Assembly (NCBI GenBank): GCA_934085595.1
Contig: CAKOHK010000003.1
Coordinates: forward strand, 1 to 64,000
Source: an uncultured Bacilli bacterium
Lineage (GTDB): Bacteria; Bacillota_I; Bacilli_A; RF39; UBA660
DNA: 64,000 nt
Direction: 5' to 3'
The translations under genes and the position numbers were made by a program. Each line of letters begins with the position of its first letter. Within the stretch, counting starts at the first letter, position 1. The notes under the pieces are model-generated. The model was not told the origin of the DNA. It worked only from the letters and a program-made list of their open reading frames with translations, and searched no databases. Below, in pieces: positions 9,109 to 17,590 of the stretch.

Positions 9109-9315
9109 ATGAGTAAATATGTGAAATTATGGGATTATTTAAAAGATAATGATAAAGAAGAATATATATTATCTTATGATGATATTAAAGAAATATTAGG
9201 ATTTGAAATAGATCATTCTTTTTTGAAGTATAAAAAAGAACTTGTTAATTATGGCTACTATGTTATTAAGATATCTTTGAAAGATAAAAAGATAATTTTT
9301 GGAAAAATAAAATAG
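9109..9315 (+). CDS. Small protein resembling the DUF7662 family
   Basis: This 68-aa protein contains KLWDYLKDNDKEEYILSYDD followed by IKEILGFEIDHSFLK and a later YGYYVIKISLKDKKIIFGK. That order matches the DUF7662 pattern (Y-x-L-x-x-Y-L, an EI-x-x-I-L-G element, then a terminal strand pair). The typical tryptophans are missing, so it is a diverged member. A GAGGAAT ribosome binding site precedes the ATG. It is probably co-transcribed with the HTH gene upstream. The function is unknown, with nucleic-acid or protein binding plausible. Confidence 0.6.
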   Translation: MSKYVKLWDYLKDNDKEEYILSYDDIKEILGFEIDHSFLKYKKELVNYGYYVIKISLKDKKIIFGKIK

Positions 9316-9339
9316 GTAATAGTTGTTTATTACCTTTTA
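9315..9339 (+). terminator. Intrinsic terminator after the HTH/DUF7662 pair
   Basis: The stem GGTAAT/ATTACC (9315-9320 with 9329-9334) with an 8-base loop and a T-rich tail directly abuts the stop codon of the small gene. Confidence 0.75.
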
Positions 9340-9410
9340 TTGTGTCTTATTTTTATATATTATTATCTTTTCCTTGATTTATGGTATACTTTTAATATAG
9401 TGGAGGGAAT

Positions 9411-10478
9411 ATGAAAGTTTTAGTGTTATCTTGCTCTACTGGTGGTGGACATAATTCGTGTGCTAGGTATATTAAAGAAGAGTTTGATTCTTTTAATATA
9501 GAGTGTGATTTTTATGATTTTTTTGATTTAATTAATTCTAAGGCTAAAGAAATGAGTAGTAAATTATATTTATTTACTCTTAATAATGATGGTAAAATAT
9601 TTAAAAACTTTTATAAAATTGGAGAAGCTTATAGTAAGTCTAATGTTACTAGTCCAGTTTATTTAATTAATAAAATGCATAAGAAGAAAATATATGATTT
9701 TATATGTGAAAATGGTTATGATTTAGTTATTACGACTCATTTATTTCCAGCTCTTACATTAACAGCTATTAACAAAGATAAAAAATATAATAATATTCAT
9801 TTTATATTTGTAGCTACAGATTATGAACCTTGTCCTTTTATGGAAGAAGCTGAGCCTGATTATTTTATTATTCAAAAGGGGTGTGAGAGTAGGTTTAATA
9901 AAACTAGTAGTGATAAATTAATTACTAGTGGTATTCCTGTTTCTAGTAGGTTTGTTAATAATGTTCAAGATATTAGAAGTAAATATAATATTACTTGTGA
10001 AAAAGTTATTCTTGTTATGCTTGGTAGTATGGGATTTGGAAATATAAGTGATGTTATTTTAAGACTTGTTTCTATAAATAACGTTAAGATATTTATTGTG
10101 TGTGGTAGTAATAAGAAACTATATGATAGTTTTATTAATTATGATGATAAAGTTATTCCTCTTCCATTTATTAATAATGTTAATGATTATATTTATTCTT
10201 CTGATGTTGTTATTTCTAAGCCTGGTGGTTTATCTACTACTGAGATAGCGGCTATTAGAAAACCTCTTATTCATATGTTCGCGATACCTGGGATTGAAGA
10301 ATATAATGAGAAGTTTTTTGAAGGAAGAGGTATGAGTGTGGTGTGTAATATAGATAATATTAAAGAAAGTGTAATTAAATGTTTTGATGATACTAAGTTT
10401 ATTAATAATCAAAAGAAGTATATTTATAGTGATTCAGCGTATAGACTTGTTAAGTTTGTTATAGATAATTATCATTAA
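9411..10478 (+). CDS. MGDG-synthase/MurG-type glycosyltransferase (probable glycolipid synthase)
   Basis: This 355-aa GT-B enzyme starts with the MGDG-synthase signature SCSTGGGHNSCA (about residues 7-18) and has a C-terminal donor-binding half with SKPGGLSTTEIA (about 270-281). The second motif is the UDP-sugar site shared with MurG and B. subtilis UgtP. Such enzymes glucosylate diacylglycerol at the inner membrane face, providing glycolipid and sometimes the lipoteichoic acid anchor. GGAGGG lies before ATG 9411 and a TATACT box lies about 20 bp further upstream. It appears to be a single-gene unit. Confidence 0.83.
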   Translation: MKVLVLSCSTGGGHNSCARYIKEEFDSFNIECDFYDFFDLINSKAKEMSSKLYLFTLNNDGKIFKNFYKIGEAYSKSNVTSPVYLINKMHKKKIYDFICENGYDLVITTHLFPALTLTAINKDKKYNNIHFIFVATDYEPCPFMEEAEPDYFIIQKGCESRFNKTSSDKLITSGIPVSSRFVNNVQDIRSKYNITCEKVILVMLGSMGFGNISDVILRLVSINNVKIFIVCGSNKKLYDSFINYDDKVIPLPFINNVNDYIYSSDVVISKPGGLSTTEIAAIRKPLIHMFAIPGIEEYNEKFFEGRGMSVVCNIDNIKESVIKCFDDTKFINNQKKYIYSDSAYRLVKFVIDNYH

Positions 10479-10590
10479 TATTTATTCTTTATAATTATCT
10501 TTCTTTGTTATATAATATAAATAGGATAATATTTTAGTAGATTAATACTTAGTATTGTTGTATAATATTTTTACGTGAAAGGGAGAATAT

Positions 10591-11061
10591 ATGAAAAAAC
10601 GTAATCAAAATAATAAGGTGATTTTGGTATTATTAGGGATTCTTGTTGTATGTTTTGTACTTTTAGGAATTGCATTTTATAAATTTTTTTATGCTGGGAG
10701 TAGTCATAATAAATATGGTGATAGACTTGATGATATTGATAAGTATCCTCTTTCTAAAAATCTTAATGATGATGTTAAAGAGTTACTTAGTGAGGATGAA
10801 AAGTTTGATAGCGTTAGTATAGATGTTAAGGGAAAAATAATATATATTAATATTAATTTTAAACCTGGTATTAGTACTAGTGATGCTAAAAATTTGGCTA
10901 CTAAGAGTCTTGAAGCTATAGGTGATGATAATTTAACATATTATGATGTACAATATATATTAACTATGGATGATGAAGAAGAGCCAAGTGAAGAAGATGG
11001 TAAAAAGAACTATCCTGTGTTTGGTGCTAAAAGTGCTAATAGTAATAAAGTAGTGTGGTGA
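10591..11061 (+). CDS. Membrane-anchored protein of unknown function
   Basis: This 156-aa protein has a basic N-terminus, one membrane segment (about residues 9-33) and an extracytoplasmic domain of about 100 residues ending in an acidic stretch (DDEEEPSEEDGKK). No family is recognised. It precedes the solute-binding/GGDEF gene by 4 bp and probably belongs to that operon, so it could be an accessory subunit of the receptor. A good ribosome binding site (AAAGGGAG) precedes ATG 10591 and a TATAAT box lies at 10561-10566. Confidence 0.6.
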   Translation: MKKRNQNNKVILVLLGILVVCFVLLGIAFYKFFYAGSSHNKYGDRLDDIDKYPLSKNLNDDVKELLSEDEKFDSVSIDVKGKIIYININFKPGISTSDAKNLATKSLEAIGDDNLTYYDVQYILTMDDEEEPSEEDGKKNYPVFGAKSANSNKVVW

Positions 11062-11065
11062 ATTT

Positions 11066-13084
11066 ATGAAAAATAATAAAAAGAAAACTATATATTTAAT
11101 TATAGGTATAGTTTTGGTTATAGTTTTAGCGTTTGCGCTTGCAATATATTATATAACTAGTACTGTTAATAACTATTCTTATTCTGAGAAAAATTGGATT
11201 AGTGAGAACTCTCAAACAGCAATAGATGTTTATGTTGAACCTAATCTTCCTATATTTTCTGATAATGGAGAAGGTGTATTTCATGATTATTTGAAAGCAC
11301 TTAAGAATGATACTGGTCTTACTTTAAATGTAATGAGTAGTGATACTCAAAAAGTAAGATTAATGCAAAAAAGTAATGTTGATAATAATGATATAGTTGT
11401 TTATAAAGATCATTATGTTATATTATCTAAGACTAATAATATTAATAAATTATCAGATATTAATGGTAAGAGAGTTGGTGTTATTACTAGTTATAAAGAT
11501 TTAGTTAGTTATTATTTAACTGATTATAATAATATTACTTATTTAACTTATGATACTTTTGATGCGATGAATAATGCTTATAATACTAATAAAATAGATT
11601 ATATTATTGTTCCTATGTATAAATATTTAGATGATGCGATTGCTAATAATTTAGAAATAGCATATCATTTAGATGGATTATATTCCTATTATACTATTAG
11701 TATTCAAGATAATAATGAGATGCTTAGTAGTATTATGCATAAGTTTTATAATAAATGGGAAAGTAAAGCTAATGATTATATAAATGAGTATTTTTTAGAT
11801 GTATATTTTAAATCTATGAATTATACTGAACTTCAAAAAGAAGAGATAACTAATGATGATTTTACTGTTGGTTATATGTCTAATTTACCTTTTGAGGGTA
11901 TGATAAGAAGTACTTTTACTGGTATAACTAGTACATATTTAGATAAGTTTTCTGATATGACTGGTGTTACATATAAATATAAAGGTTATGATAATATTAA
12001 AGAACTTAGTAGTGCGCTTGATAATGAAGAAGTAGATATTATACTTAATTATTATTCTTTATCAAATGATAAGTATGAGAGTACTAGAATACTTGGAAAT
12101 ACTGATTATGTTGTACTTGCTAATGCGTCTAATAATATAGTTATTAATTCATTATATAGTCTTGTTAATACTGAAGTTGTTATGCTTTCAAATATGAATC
12201 TTAAATATAATATGGCTAGTAAGAACTTATTTGAAATTAAAGATTATAGTAGTATTAAGACTATGAGTAAAAATATAGATAAAGATTCTATAATTATAGT
12301 AGAAAAAGAAGTATATGATTATTATAAAGATTCTTATTTGTCTGATTATAGTATTAGATTTATGGATAATACTATGCTTAATAATTCATTCTTACTTGAT
12401 AAAAAGAATACTTCATTTAATAGATTATTTGATTTTTATTTAAGTACTCTTAGTTCAAATGAAGTAAAGAATGAGAGTGTTGAAAATATAATTATAGCTC
12501 TTAAGAATAATAAAGTGTTTAATTTCATTATGACTAATTTATTCTTTATAGTAGTTATATTACTTGTTATAATGTTTCTTATATATATGTTTATTAAGAA
12601 AAAGAATATGGTTAAGAAGATTAAGAAAGAGGATAGATTATATTACTTTGATGCGATGACAAATCTTAAGAATAGAAATTATTTAAATGATAATATTAAT
12701 TTATGGTCACTTAATAAAGTATATCCTCAAACTATAATTATTATAGATATTAATGATTTGAAACAACTTAATGAAAGAAAAGGTCATGAAGTTGGTGATA
12801 ATCAAATTAGAGCTGTTAGTAACATACTTATTAAAACACAAAGAGATAATTCAGAGATTATGAGAACTGATGGGGATGAGTTTATGATATATCTTGTTGG
12901 GTATGAAGATAAACAGATTAGTTCTTATATGCATAAACTTACTAAAGAGTTTAATAGTAATTTACCTGATAAAGATTATGGTGTTACGATGGGATTTTGT
13001 AGTATTAAAGATGAACTTACTTCTATAGATGATGCGATTAGTGAAGCAATAGTTATGATTAAAAAGAATAAGGAAAACAGATGA
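11066..13084 (+). CDS. Solute-binding receptor with membrane anchor and GGDEF domain (putative diguanylate cyclase)
   Basis: This 672-aa protein has an N-terminal membrane segment (about 8-30) and two successive extracytoplasmic SBP_bac_3-like regions (about 50-240 and 260-470). A second membrane segment (about 488-508) leads to a cytoplasmic GGDEF domain (about 520-670). The receptor half should bind a small ligand such as an amino acid, and the GGDEF half would make cyclic di-GMP. The active loop reads RTDGDEF, so the first Gly of GGDEF is Asp. This departs from the usual GG/AG/SG forms and leaves activity uncertain. It overlaps the next gene by 4 bp. Confidence 0.75.
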   Translation: MKNNKKKTIYLIIGIVLVIVLAFALAIYYITSTVNNYSYSEKNWISENSQTAIDVYVEPNLPIFSDNGEGVFHDYLKALKNDTGLTLNVMSSDTQKVRLMQKSNVDNNDIVVYKDHYVILSKTNNINKLSDINGKRVGVITSYKDLVSYYLTDYNNITYLTYDTFDAMNNAYNTNKIDYIIVPMYKYLDDAIANNLEIAYHLDGLYSYYTISIQDNNEMLSSIMHKFYNKWESKANDYINEYFLDVYFKSMNYTELQKEEITNDDFTVGYMSNLPFEGMIRSTFTGITSTYLDKFSDMTGVTYKYKGYDNIKELSSALDNEEVDIILNYYSLSNDKYESTRILGNTDYVVLANASNNIVINSLYSLVNTEVVMLSNMNLKYNMASKNLFEIKDYSSIKTMSKNIDKDSIIIVEKEVYDYYKDSYLSDYSIRFMDNTMLNNSFLLDKKNTSFNRLFDFYLSTLSSNEVKNESVENIIIALKNNKVFNFIMTNLFFIVVILLVIMFLIYMFIKKKNMVKKIKKEDRLYYFDAMTNLKNRNYLNDNINLWSLNKVYPQTIIIIDINDLKQLNERKGHEVGDNQIRAVSNILIKTQRDNSEIMRTDGDEFMIYLVGYEDKQISSYMHKLTKEFNSNLPDKDYGVTMGFCSIKDELTSIDDAISEAIVMIKKNKENR

Positions 13085-13956
13085 AAGAGAAGTTAAATTA
13101 TATTATTAATTTATTATATAGTAAAGAACTTGGAATATTACCGGCTGGGCTTGCTTATTCTTTTGTTCTTGCTTTGATACCTATTATATCTTTGATATTT
13201 TATTTAGTTACTACTATTAATGTGTCTGCTGATTTTATTATGAACTTTATTAATAATACTTTTCCAGAAGGGGTAACTAGTTTAATACAACCTGTATTTA
13301 TAGAGAACTTATCTGTTAGTTCTCTTGTTACTCTTATATTAGGTTTAATAGTTACTGTTAATGGATTTAGTGCGATGATTATAGCTAGTAATACTATATA
13401 TGAAATAGATAATGCTCCAGTTATTAAAAGATTATTTAAATCATTAATATTAAGTATTATATTAATTATACTAATTACATTTATGGTATTTGTTCCATTA
13501 CTTGGTAATTCTATTATTAAATTATTAAGTTTACTTGGTACATTTATATCTGATAATGAGTATTTAGTTAATGTATTATATTTTATTCTTAGAGTTCCAG
13601 TTGCTTTACTTGTTGTATTTGTTTTAGTTAAGTTAATATATATTATTGCTCCTGATCAACATATACCTAGTAAGAGTACTACTCCTGGTGCTTTATTTAC
13701 AACTATTTCATGGGTTGTACTTACAGTAGGATTTTCATATTATATAAATAATATAGCTAGATATGATAGAGTTTATGGTAATCTTGCTAATGTTGTTATA
13801 ATAATGCTTTGGTTTTATTTTCTTGCATATATATTAGTAATAGGTATGATAATTAATAAAAGAGTAGTTAATAATTCTATTGATAAAACAAATACTATTA
13901 AACTAGAAGAAATAAGAAAGAAAGTAATAGATAGTGAAAAAGAAAGTATTAAGTAA
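13081..13956 (+). CDS. YihY/BrkB-family membrane protein
   Basis: This 291-aa protein has about six hydrophobic segments and the family's typical features: GILPAGLAYSFVLALIP near the N-terminus, a conserved central YIIAPDQHIPSK loop, and a final segment with NLANVVIIMLWFYFLAYI. The family was once called RNase BN, but that activity belongs to another protein. Its members are inner-membrane proteins of unclear function, possibly transporters or lipid-related. It overlaps the receptor/GGDEF gene by 4 bp (ATGA) and ends in a terminator that includes its stop codon. Confidence 0.82.
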   Translation: MKEKLNYIINLLYSKELGILPAGLAYSFVLALIPIISLIFYLVTTINVSADFIMNFINNTFPEGVTSLIQPVFIENLSVSSLVTLILGLIVTVNGFSAMIIASNTIYEIDNAPVIKRLFKSLILSIILIILITFMVFVPLLGNSIIKLLSLLGTFISDNEYLVNVLYFILRVPVALLVVFVLVKLIYIIAPDQHIPSKSTTPGALFTTISWVVLTVGFSYYINNIARYDRVYGNLANVVIIMLWFYFLAYILVIGMIINKRVVNNSIDKTNTIKLEEIRKKVIDSEKESIK

Positions 13957-13972
13957 AATTAATACTTTTTTT
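13945..13972 (+). terminator. Intrinsic terminator overlapping the BrkB-family stop codon
   Basis: The perfect stem AGTATTAA/TTAATACT (13945-13952 with 13959-13966), whose arm and loop include the stop codon, is followed by seven T. It ends the operon starting at 10591. A TTGACA box at 13971-13976 begins right after it and may serve the next unit. Confidence 0.8.
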
Positions 13973-14019
13973 GACATTGTTTTTATGTTTATGATGAGAT
14001 AATTTTTTTGGTGAATAAT

Positions 14020-14199
14020 ATGAAAGTTAAAGTTATAGATGAGTCTCATGAGAAGGATTTAGAGAGGAGTATAAATAGTTTCTTATTATCTGGTAATTAT
14101 GATATAATAGATATGCAGTTTAGTACTGCCGTAGGTATATTTGGTGAAGAGCAAATATATTGTTTTTCAGTACTTATACTTTATAGGGAGAAGTTATGA
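14020..14199 (+). CDS. cse60: Sporulation protein Cse60-like
   Basis: This 59-aa protein starts MKVKVIDESHEKDLERSIN and matches the whole length of the small Cse60 family (PF10957), a sigma-E-controlled sporulation protein of B. subtilis. ATG 14020 is preferred over in-frame TTG 14008 and GTG 14011 because GGTG sits 7 bp before it. It overlaps the next gene, a SpoVB/MurJ-type flippase, by 4 bp. Members also occur outside sporulation gene sets, so a sporulation role here is inferred from homology only. Confidence 0.75.
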   Translation: MKVKVIDESHEKDLERSINSFLLSGNYDIIDMQFSTAVGIFGEEQIYCFSVLILYREKL

Positions 14200-15827
14200 A
14201 AAAAAATAGTTTTGTTGAAGGAACTGTTATAGCATCTATATCTCTTATTATAATTAAGATACTTGGTGCTTTATATGTAATACCTTTTTATTCTATAGTA
14301 GGACAGCTTGGTGGTGCGTTATATTCTTATGCTTATAATGTATATAGTTTAGTTTTAAATATATGTATTGTTGGTATTCCTCCAGCAATTAGTAAGATAG
14401 TTAGTGAATATAATACTTTAGAGATGTATGAAGCTAAAGAGAGAACTTTAAAAATAGGAAGCAAGCTTGTTACCATTATATCTTCTTTATTGTTTGCTTT
14501 TACTTTTATATTTGCTAGAGAACTTTCTTATATATTTATTGGTGATTCAACTGGGGGAAATAGTATAGAGAGTATTTCTCTTGTTATTAGAAGTATATCT
14601 TTTTGTTTACTTATAGTACCTTTACTTGCTGTTAAAAAAGGATATTTACAGGGACAGAAGTTTATTAGTGTTAGTACTAATAGTCAGTTAATTGAACAAA
14701 TAGTTAGAATATTATTTATATTAGTTGGTTCTTATTTAGCTATAAATATGTTTCATTTAAATTATAGTATAGCTGTTGCGGTAGCTGTGTTTGGTTCTTA
14801 TGTTGGTGGACTTAGTGCATATTTATATATAGAATATAAGATTCGTAAAAATAAAGAATTATTTAATTTACCAAGTAAGAATCAAGTAGATAGTGTTAGT
14901 AATAAAACAATAATTAATAAAATATTTAAATTTAGTATACCTTTAATTGTTGTTGCGATGGCTACTGATATATATAATATTACTGATATTTCTCTTATAA
15001 ATAGAGGTCTTACTATGCTTAATTATGATGGTAAGACTGCTGAAACTATAGCTAGTATTATTGCTACTTGGGCTAGTAAAATATGTTTAATAGTGAACGC
15101 TATTGCCTCTGGCCTTAGTATAAGTATGATACCTAATATGGTAAGTAGTGCGATTAAGAAAGATAGTAAAGCTGTTAATGATTATTTTATTAAGTCACTT
15201 GGTATTGTTATTTTGATTGCTTTACCTATGGCTATTGGTATTTCTATATTATCTAATGAACTTTATTATATATTTTATGGTGAGAGTGAGTTTGGTAGTA
15301 TTGTACTTAGATTGCTTCCTTTTTCAGTATTTTTATCTAATATTAATTTAGTTATTAATAGTGCGCTTCAGAGTTTAAATAAGTTTAAGATTATGTATTT
15401 TAGTACTTTTATTGGTCTTATATCTAATGCTTTTTTAGATATACCTTTAATGTTTCTTTGTGATAAAGTAGGTATTTATCCATATTATGGGGCTATATTT
15501 GCTACTATATGTGGTGTTGTTATTTCTTTATTATTGAGTTTATCTAAGTTAAAGAAAGAGATGCAGTTTAGATACAAATCATTATTTAATATTATTATTA
15601 AAATAGTATATCCTGCATTAATTATGGGAGTTATTGTTTATGTTACTCATTATTTTGTAGGTGGATATTTTAATACAAGATTATTATCATTTATACCTTG
15701 TTTAATATGTGCTTTGATTGGTGCTTTAGTATATTTTGTACTTGTGTATAAAAATGGTGTTCTTGAGTTTGTGTTTGGCAAGGAATATATTAATAATATA
15801 TTAAAAAAGTTAAGACTAAAAAAATAA
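14196..15827 (+). CDS. MurJ/SpoVB-like lipid-linked polysaccharide flippase (MOP superfamily)
   Basis: This 543-aa protein has about 14 hydrophobic segments, the size and pattern of the polysaccharide-transport/MVF branch of the MOP superfamily. SpoVB, YtgP and MurJ belong there and flip lipid II or related undecaprenyl-linked sugars across the membrane. N-terminal GTVIASISLIIIKILGALYV and GIPPAISKIVSEYN resemble SpoVB/YtgP. It is coupled to cse60 by a 4-bp overlap and followed by a terminator. The exact substrate (cortex or vegetative lipid II) cannot be decided. Confidence 0.83.
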   Translation: MKKNSFVEGTVIASISLIIIKILGALYVIPFYSIVGQLGGALYSYAYNVYSLVLNICIVGIPPAISKIVSEYNTLEMYEAKERTLKIGSKLVTIISSLLFAFTFIFARELSYIFIGDSTGGNSIESISLVIRSISFCLLIVPLLAVKKGYLQGQKFISVSTNSQLIEQIVRILFILVGSYLAINMFHLNYSIAVAVAVFGSYVGGLSAYLYIEYKIRKNKELFNLPSKNQVDSVSNKTIINKIFKFSIPLIVVAMATDIYNITDISLINRGLTMLNYDGKTAETIASIIATWASKICLIVNAIASGLSISMIPNMVSSAIKKDSKAVNDYFIKSLGIVILIALPMAIGISILSNELYYIFYGESEFGSIVLRLLPFSVFLSNINLVINSALQSLNKFKIMYFSTFIGLISNAFLDIPLMFLCDKVGIYPYYGAIFATICGVVISLLLSLSKLKKEMQFRYKSLFNIIIKIVYPALIMGVIVYVTHYFVGGYFNTRLLSFIPCLICALIGALVYFVLVYKNGVLEFVFGKEYINNILKKLRLKK

Positions 15828-15849
15828 GTAAGTAATTTACTTATTTTTT
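15823..15849. terminator. Bidirectional terminator between convergent genes
   Basis: A 9-bp perfect stem (15823-15831 with 15837-15845) with a 5-base loop has an A run on the left and a T run on the right, so it works on both strands. It overlaps the flippase stop codon and lies at the end of the minus-strand gene. Confidence 0.75.
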
Positions 15850-17031
15850 AATGTTAAATATTATTAATCCAAAGATTATACCAAGTATTATTACTGCGAA
15901 TAGTGCGAATAATGGAGTATATTTTTCCATAAATCCGCCTTTTTTAGTATCATCTTCTTTTTTGAACTTTATATTTTCTTCTTTTGTTTGTTTTTCTTCT
16001 TTGCTATTTTGATTTGAACCAGAGCCAAAATAATATATATCAAAGTATTCCATTTGTGCTAGTTCTTCATCAGTTAATTTCTTATTATTAACAGATTTCA
16101 TGCATAGTTTTTCATATTCTGCTTCAGTTATTAATTTTATATTAGTAAATCTATCTAATTTTTGTGTTTTTTCTAATTCGTCATTAAATATTTCTTCTTT
16201 TTTACCGTAGAAAGTATCTAATAAATCTTTTTCACCATGAGATAATTTTGAGCTTGGTGTTAAGTTTTTATTTATATCTGGTATTGCTTCTTTATTATTT
16301 GCTAAAGATGATAATATATCTTCTGCTGTAGTATTTTGTTTTGCTAGTAATTCTTTATATGTTTTTGATGTAAGAGATGGATTAGATATTTTAATTAAGT
16401 GTTCTTCTTTACTTTCATCTATATATTTTAAGTACTGAACTCCCTTTATATAAAGTAATGGGAATACTTTTATATTAAGTGATGTTTTTTCAGTTTCTTT
16501 TTTCTTATTTTCTGTTATATATCTTTTAACAGCATCTTTATCACTTTCTTTAGTTAGTGTTTCTTCATTTGCAGCATTTAATAATGTTAAAGCGTCACAG
16601 TTAAATGCCATTGTTTCAAATACCATGTTCAATTTTTCTTTTAATTTAATTATTAAATCATAGTATAATTCATATTCAGAGTTTGTATCTATTTTGAAGT
16701 TTATTTTTGATGATAAGTCTTTAGAATAATAAGATATAAGTCCATAATAAATATCGGTGCCATAATCTATATTTCTTTTACTTCCATCACTAAAGTTAAT
16801 ACTTTTAGTACATTTAATATTTTTAAATACTTCTTTAAATACTAATCTAATTATTTCACCTTGTATGTTTTCTGGGCTTGTGAAGGTATTTGTATAGTCA
16901 TCTTTAATTAATGTATTTTTAGATAATTCTTCTTTTTTTTCGTTTGTTAAATAAGCATTATATATTTCAATTATTTTATAAGTAACCATTCTTTCGAAAC
17001 TTCTTAATTGTCTTATTTGGTTTGCCTTCAT
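15841..17031 (-). CDS. Tail-anchored protein of unknown function
   Basis: This protein of about 396 aa is soluble and highly charged. A single membrane segment at the extreme C-terminus (YTPLFALFAVIILGIIFGLI) is followed by only a few residues, giving tail-anchor topology with the bulk in the cytoplasm. A Lys/Glu-rich linker (about 355-375) precedes the anchor. No conserved domain is recognised. The ATG at 17031 is chosen because AGAAAGG lies 9 bp before it. An upstream in-frame ATG two codons away has poorer spacing. It is divergent from rplI. Confidence 0.6.
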   Translation of the reverse strand: MKANQIRQLRSFERMVTYKIIEIYNAYLTNEKKEELSKNTLIKDDYTNTFTSPENIQGEIIRLVFKEVFKNIKCTKSINFSDGSKRNIDYGTDIYYGLISYYSKDLSSKINFKIDTNSEYELYYDLIIKLKEKLNMVFETMAFNCDALTLLNAANEETLTKESDKDAVKRYITENKKKETEKTSLNIKVFPLLYIKGVQYLKYIDESKEEHLIKISNPSLTSKTYKELLAKQNTTAEDILSSLANNKEAIPDINKNLTPSSKLSHGEKDLLDTFYGKKEEIFNDELEKTQKLDRFTNIKLITEAEYEKLCMKSVNNKKLTDEELAQMEYFDIYYFGSGSNQNSKEEKQTKEENIKFKKEDDTKKGGFMEKYTPLFALFAVIILGIIFGLIIFNIKK

Positions 17032-17140
17032 ATACATCTGCCTTTCTACTATAGTAAGTATATAACATTTTTTTAAATAACACAACTTTTTTTTTAATAT
17101 ATAGTATGTTATAATATTAATGAATTATTTAGGAGGCAAG

Positions 17141-17578
17141 ATGAAAGTTATTTTTATTAAAGATTTAAAAAAGCAAGGAAAAAAGGATGAGATTAAAGAG
17201 TTTAAAGATGGTTTTGCCAAGTATTTAATTAATGAGGGGTATGCAGTATTATATACACCTAGAAGTAACGAAATCTTAAATAAAGAGATTAAAGCTAGAA
17301 ATGATAATGAAGAAGAATTAATAAAAGAGTGCAGGAACATAAGTGAAAAACTATCTAAAGTTAAACTTGTATTTAAAGTTAAAACTGGAAAAGAAGATAA
17401 AGTGTTTGGAGCTATTTCATCTAAGCAAATATGTGATGAACTTAAGAAGAATGGCTTTGATATAGATAAAAAGAAAATAGTTATTGATGGTGATATTAAT
17501 ACTTTAGGATATCATGATGTATGTATTAATTTACATAAGAAAGTTAAAGCAAATATTAGAATAGAACTTGTTAAGTAG
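17141..17578 (+). CDS. rplI: 50S ribosomal protein L9
   Basis: L9 (145 aa) begins MKVIFIKDLKKQGKKDEIKE and has the N-terminal 23S-rRNA-binding domain with FKDGFAKYLINEGYAVLYT. A long connecting helix and a C-terminal domain follow. ATG 17141 is preferred over an upstream in-frame ATG because AGGAGG precedes it. An extended -10 element (TG-T-TATAAT, 17107-17115) lies just upstream. dnaB follows after 12 bp, as in other Bacilli. Confidence 0.95.
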   Translation: MKVIFIKDLKKQGKKDEIKEFKDGFAKYLINEGYAVLYTPRSNEILNKEIKARNDNEEELIKECRNISEKLSKVKLVFKVKTGKEDKVFGAISSKQICDELKKNGFDIDKKKIVIDGDINTLGYHDVCINLHKKVKANIRIELVK

Positions 17579-17590
17579 TAGGAGGTATGT

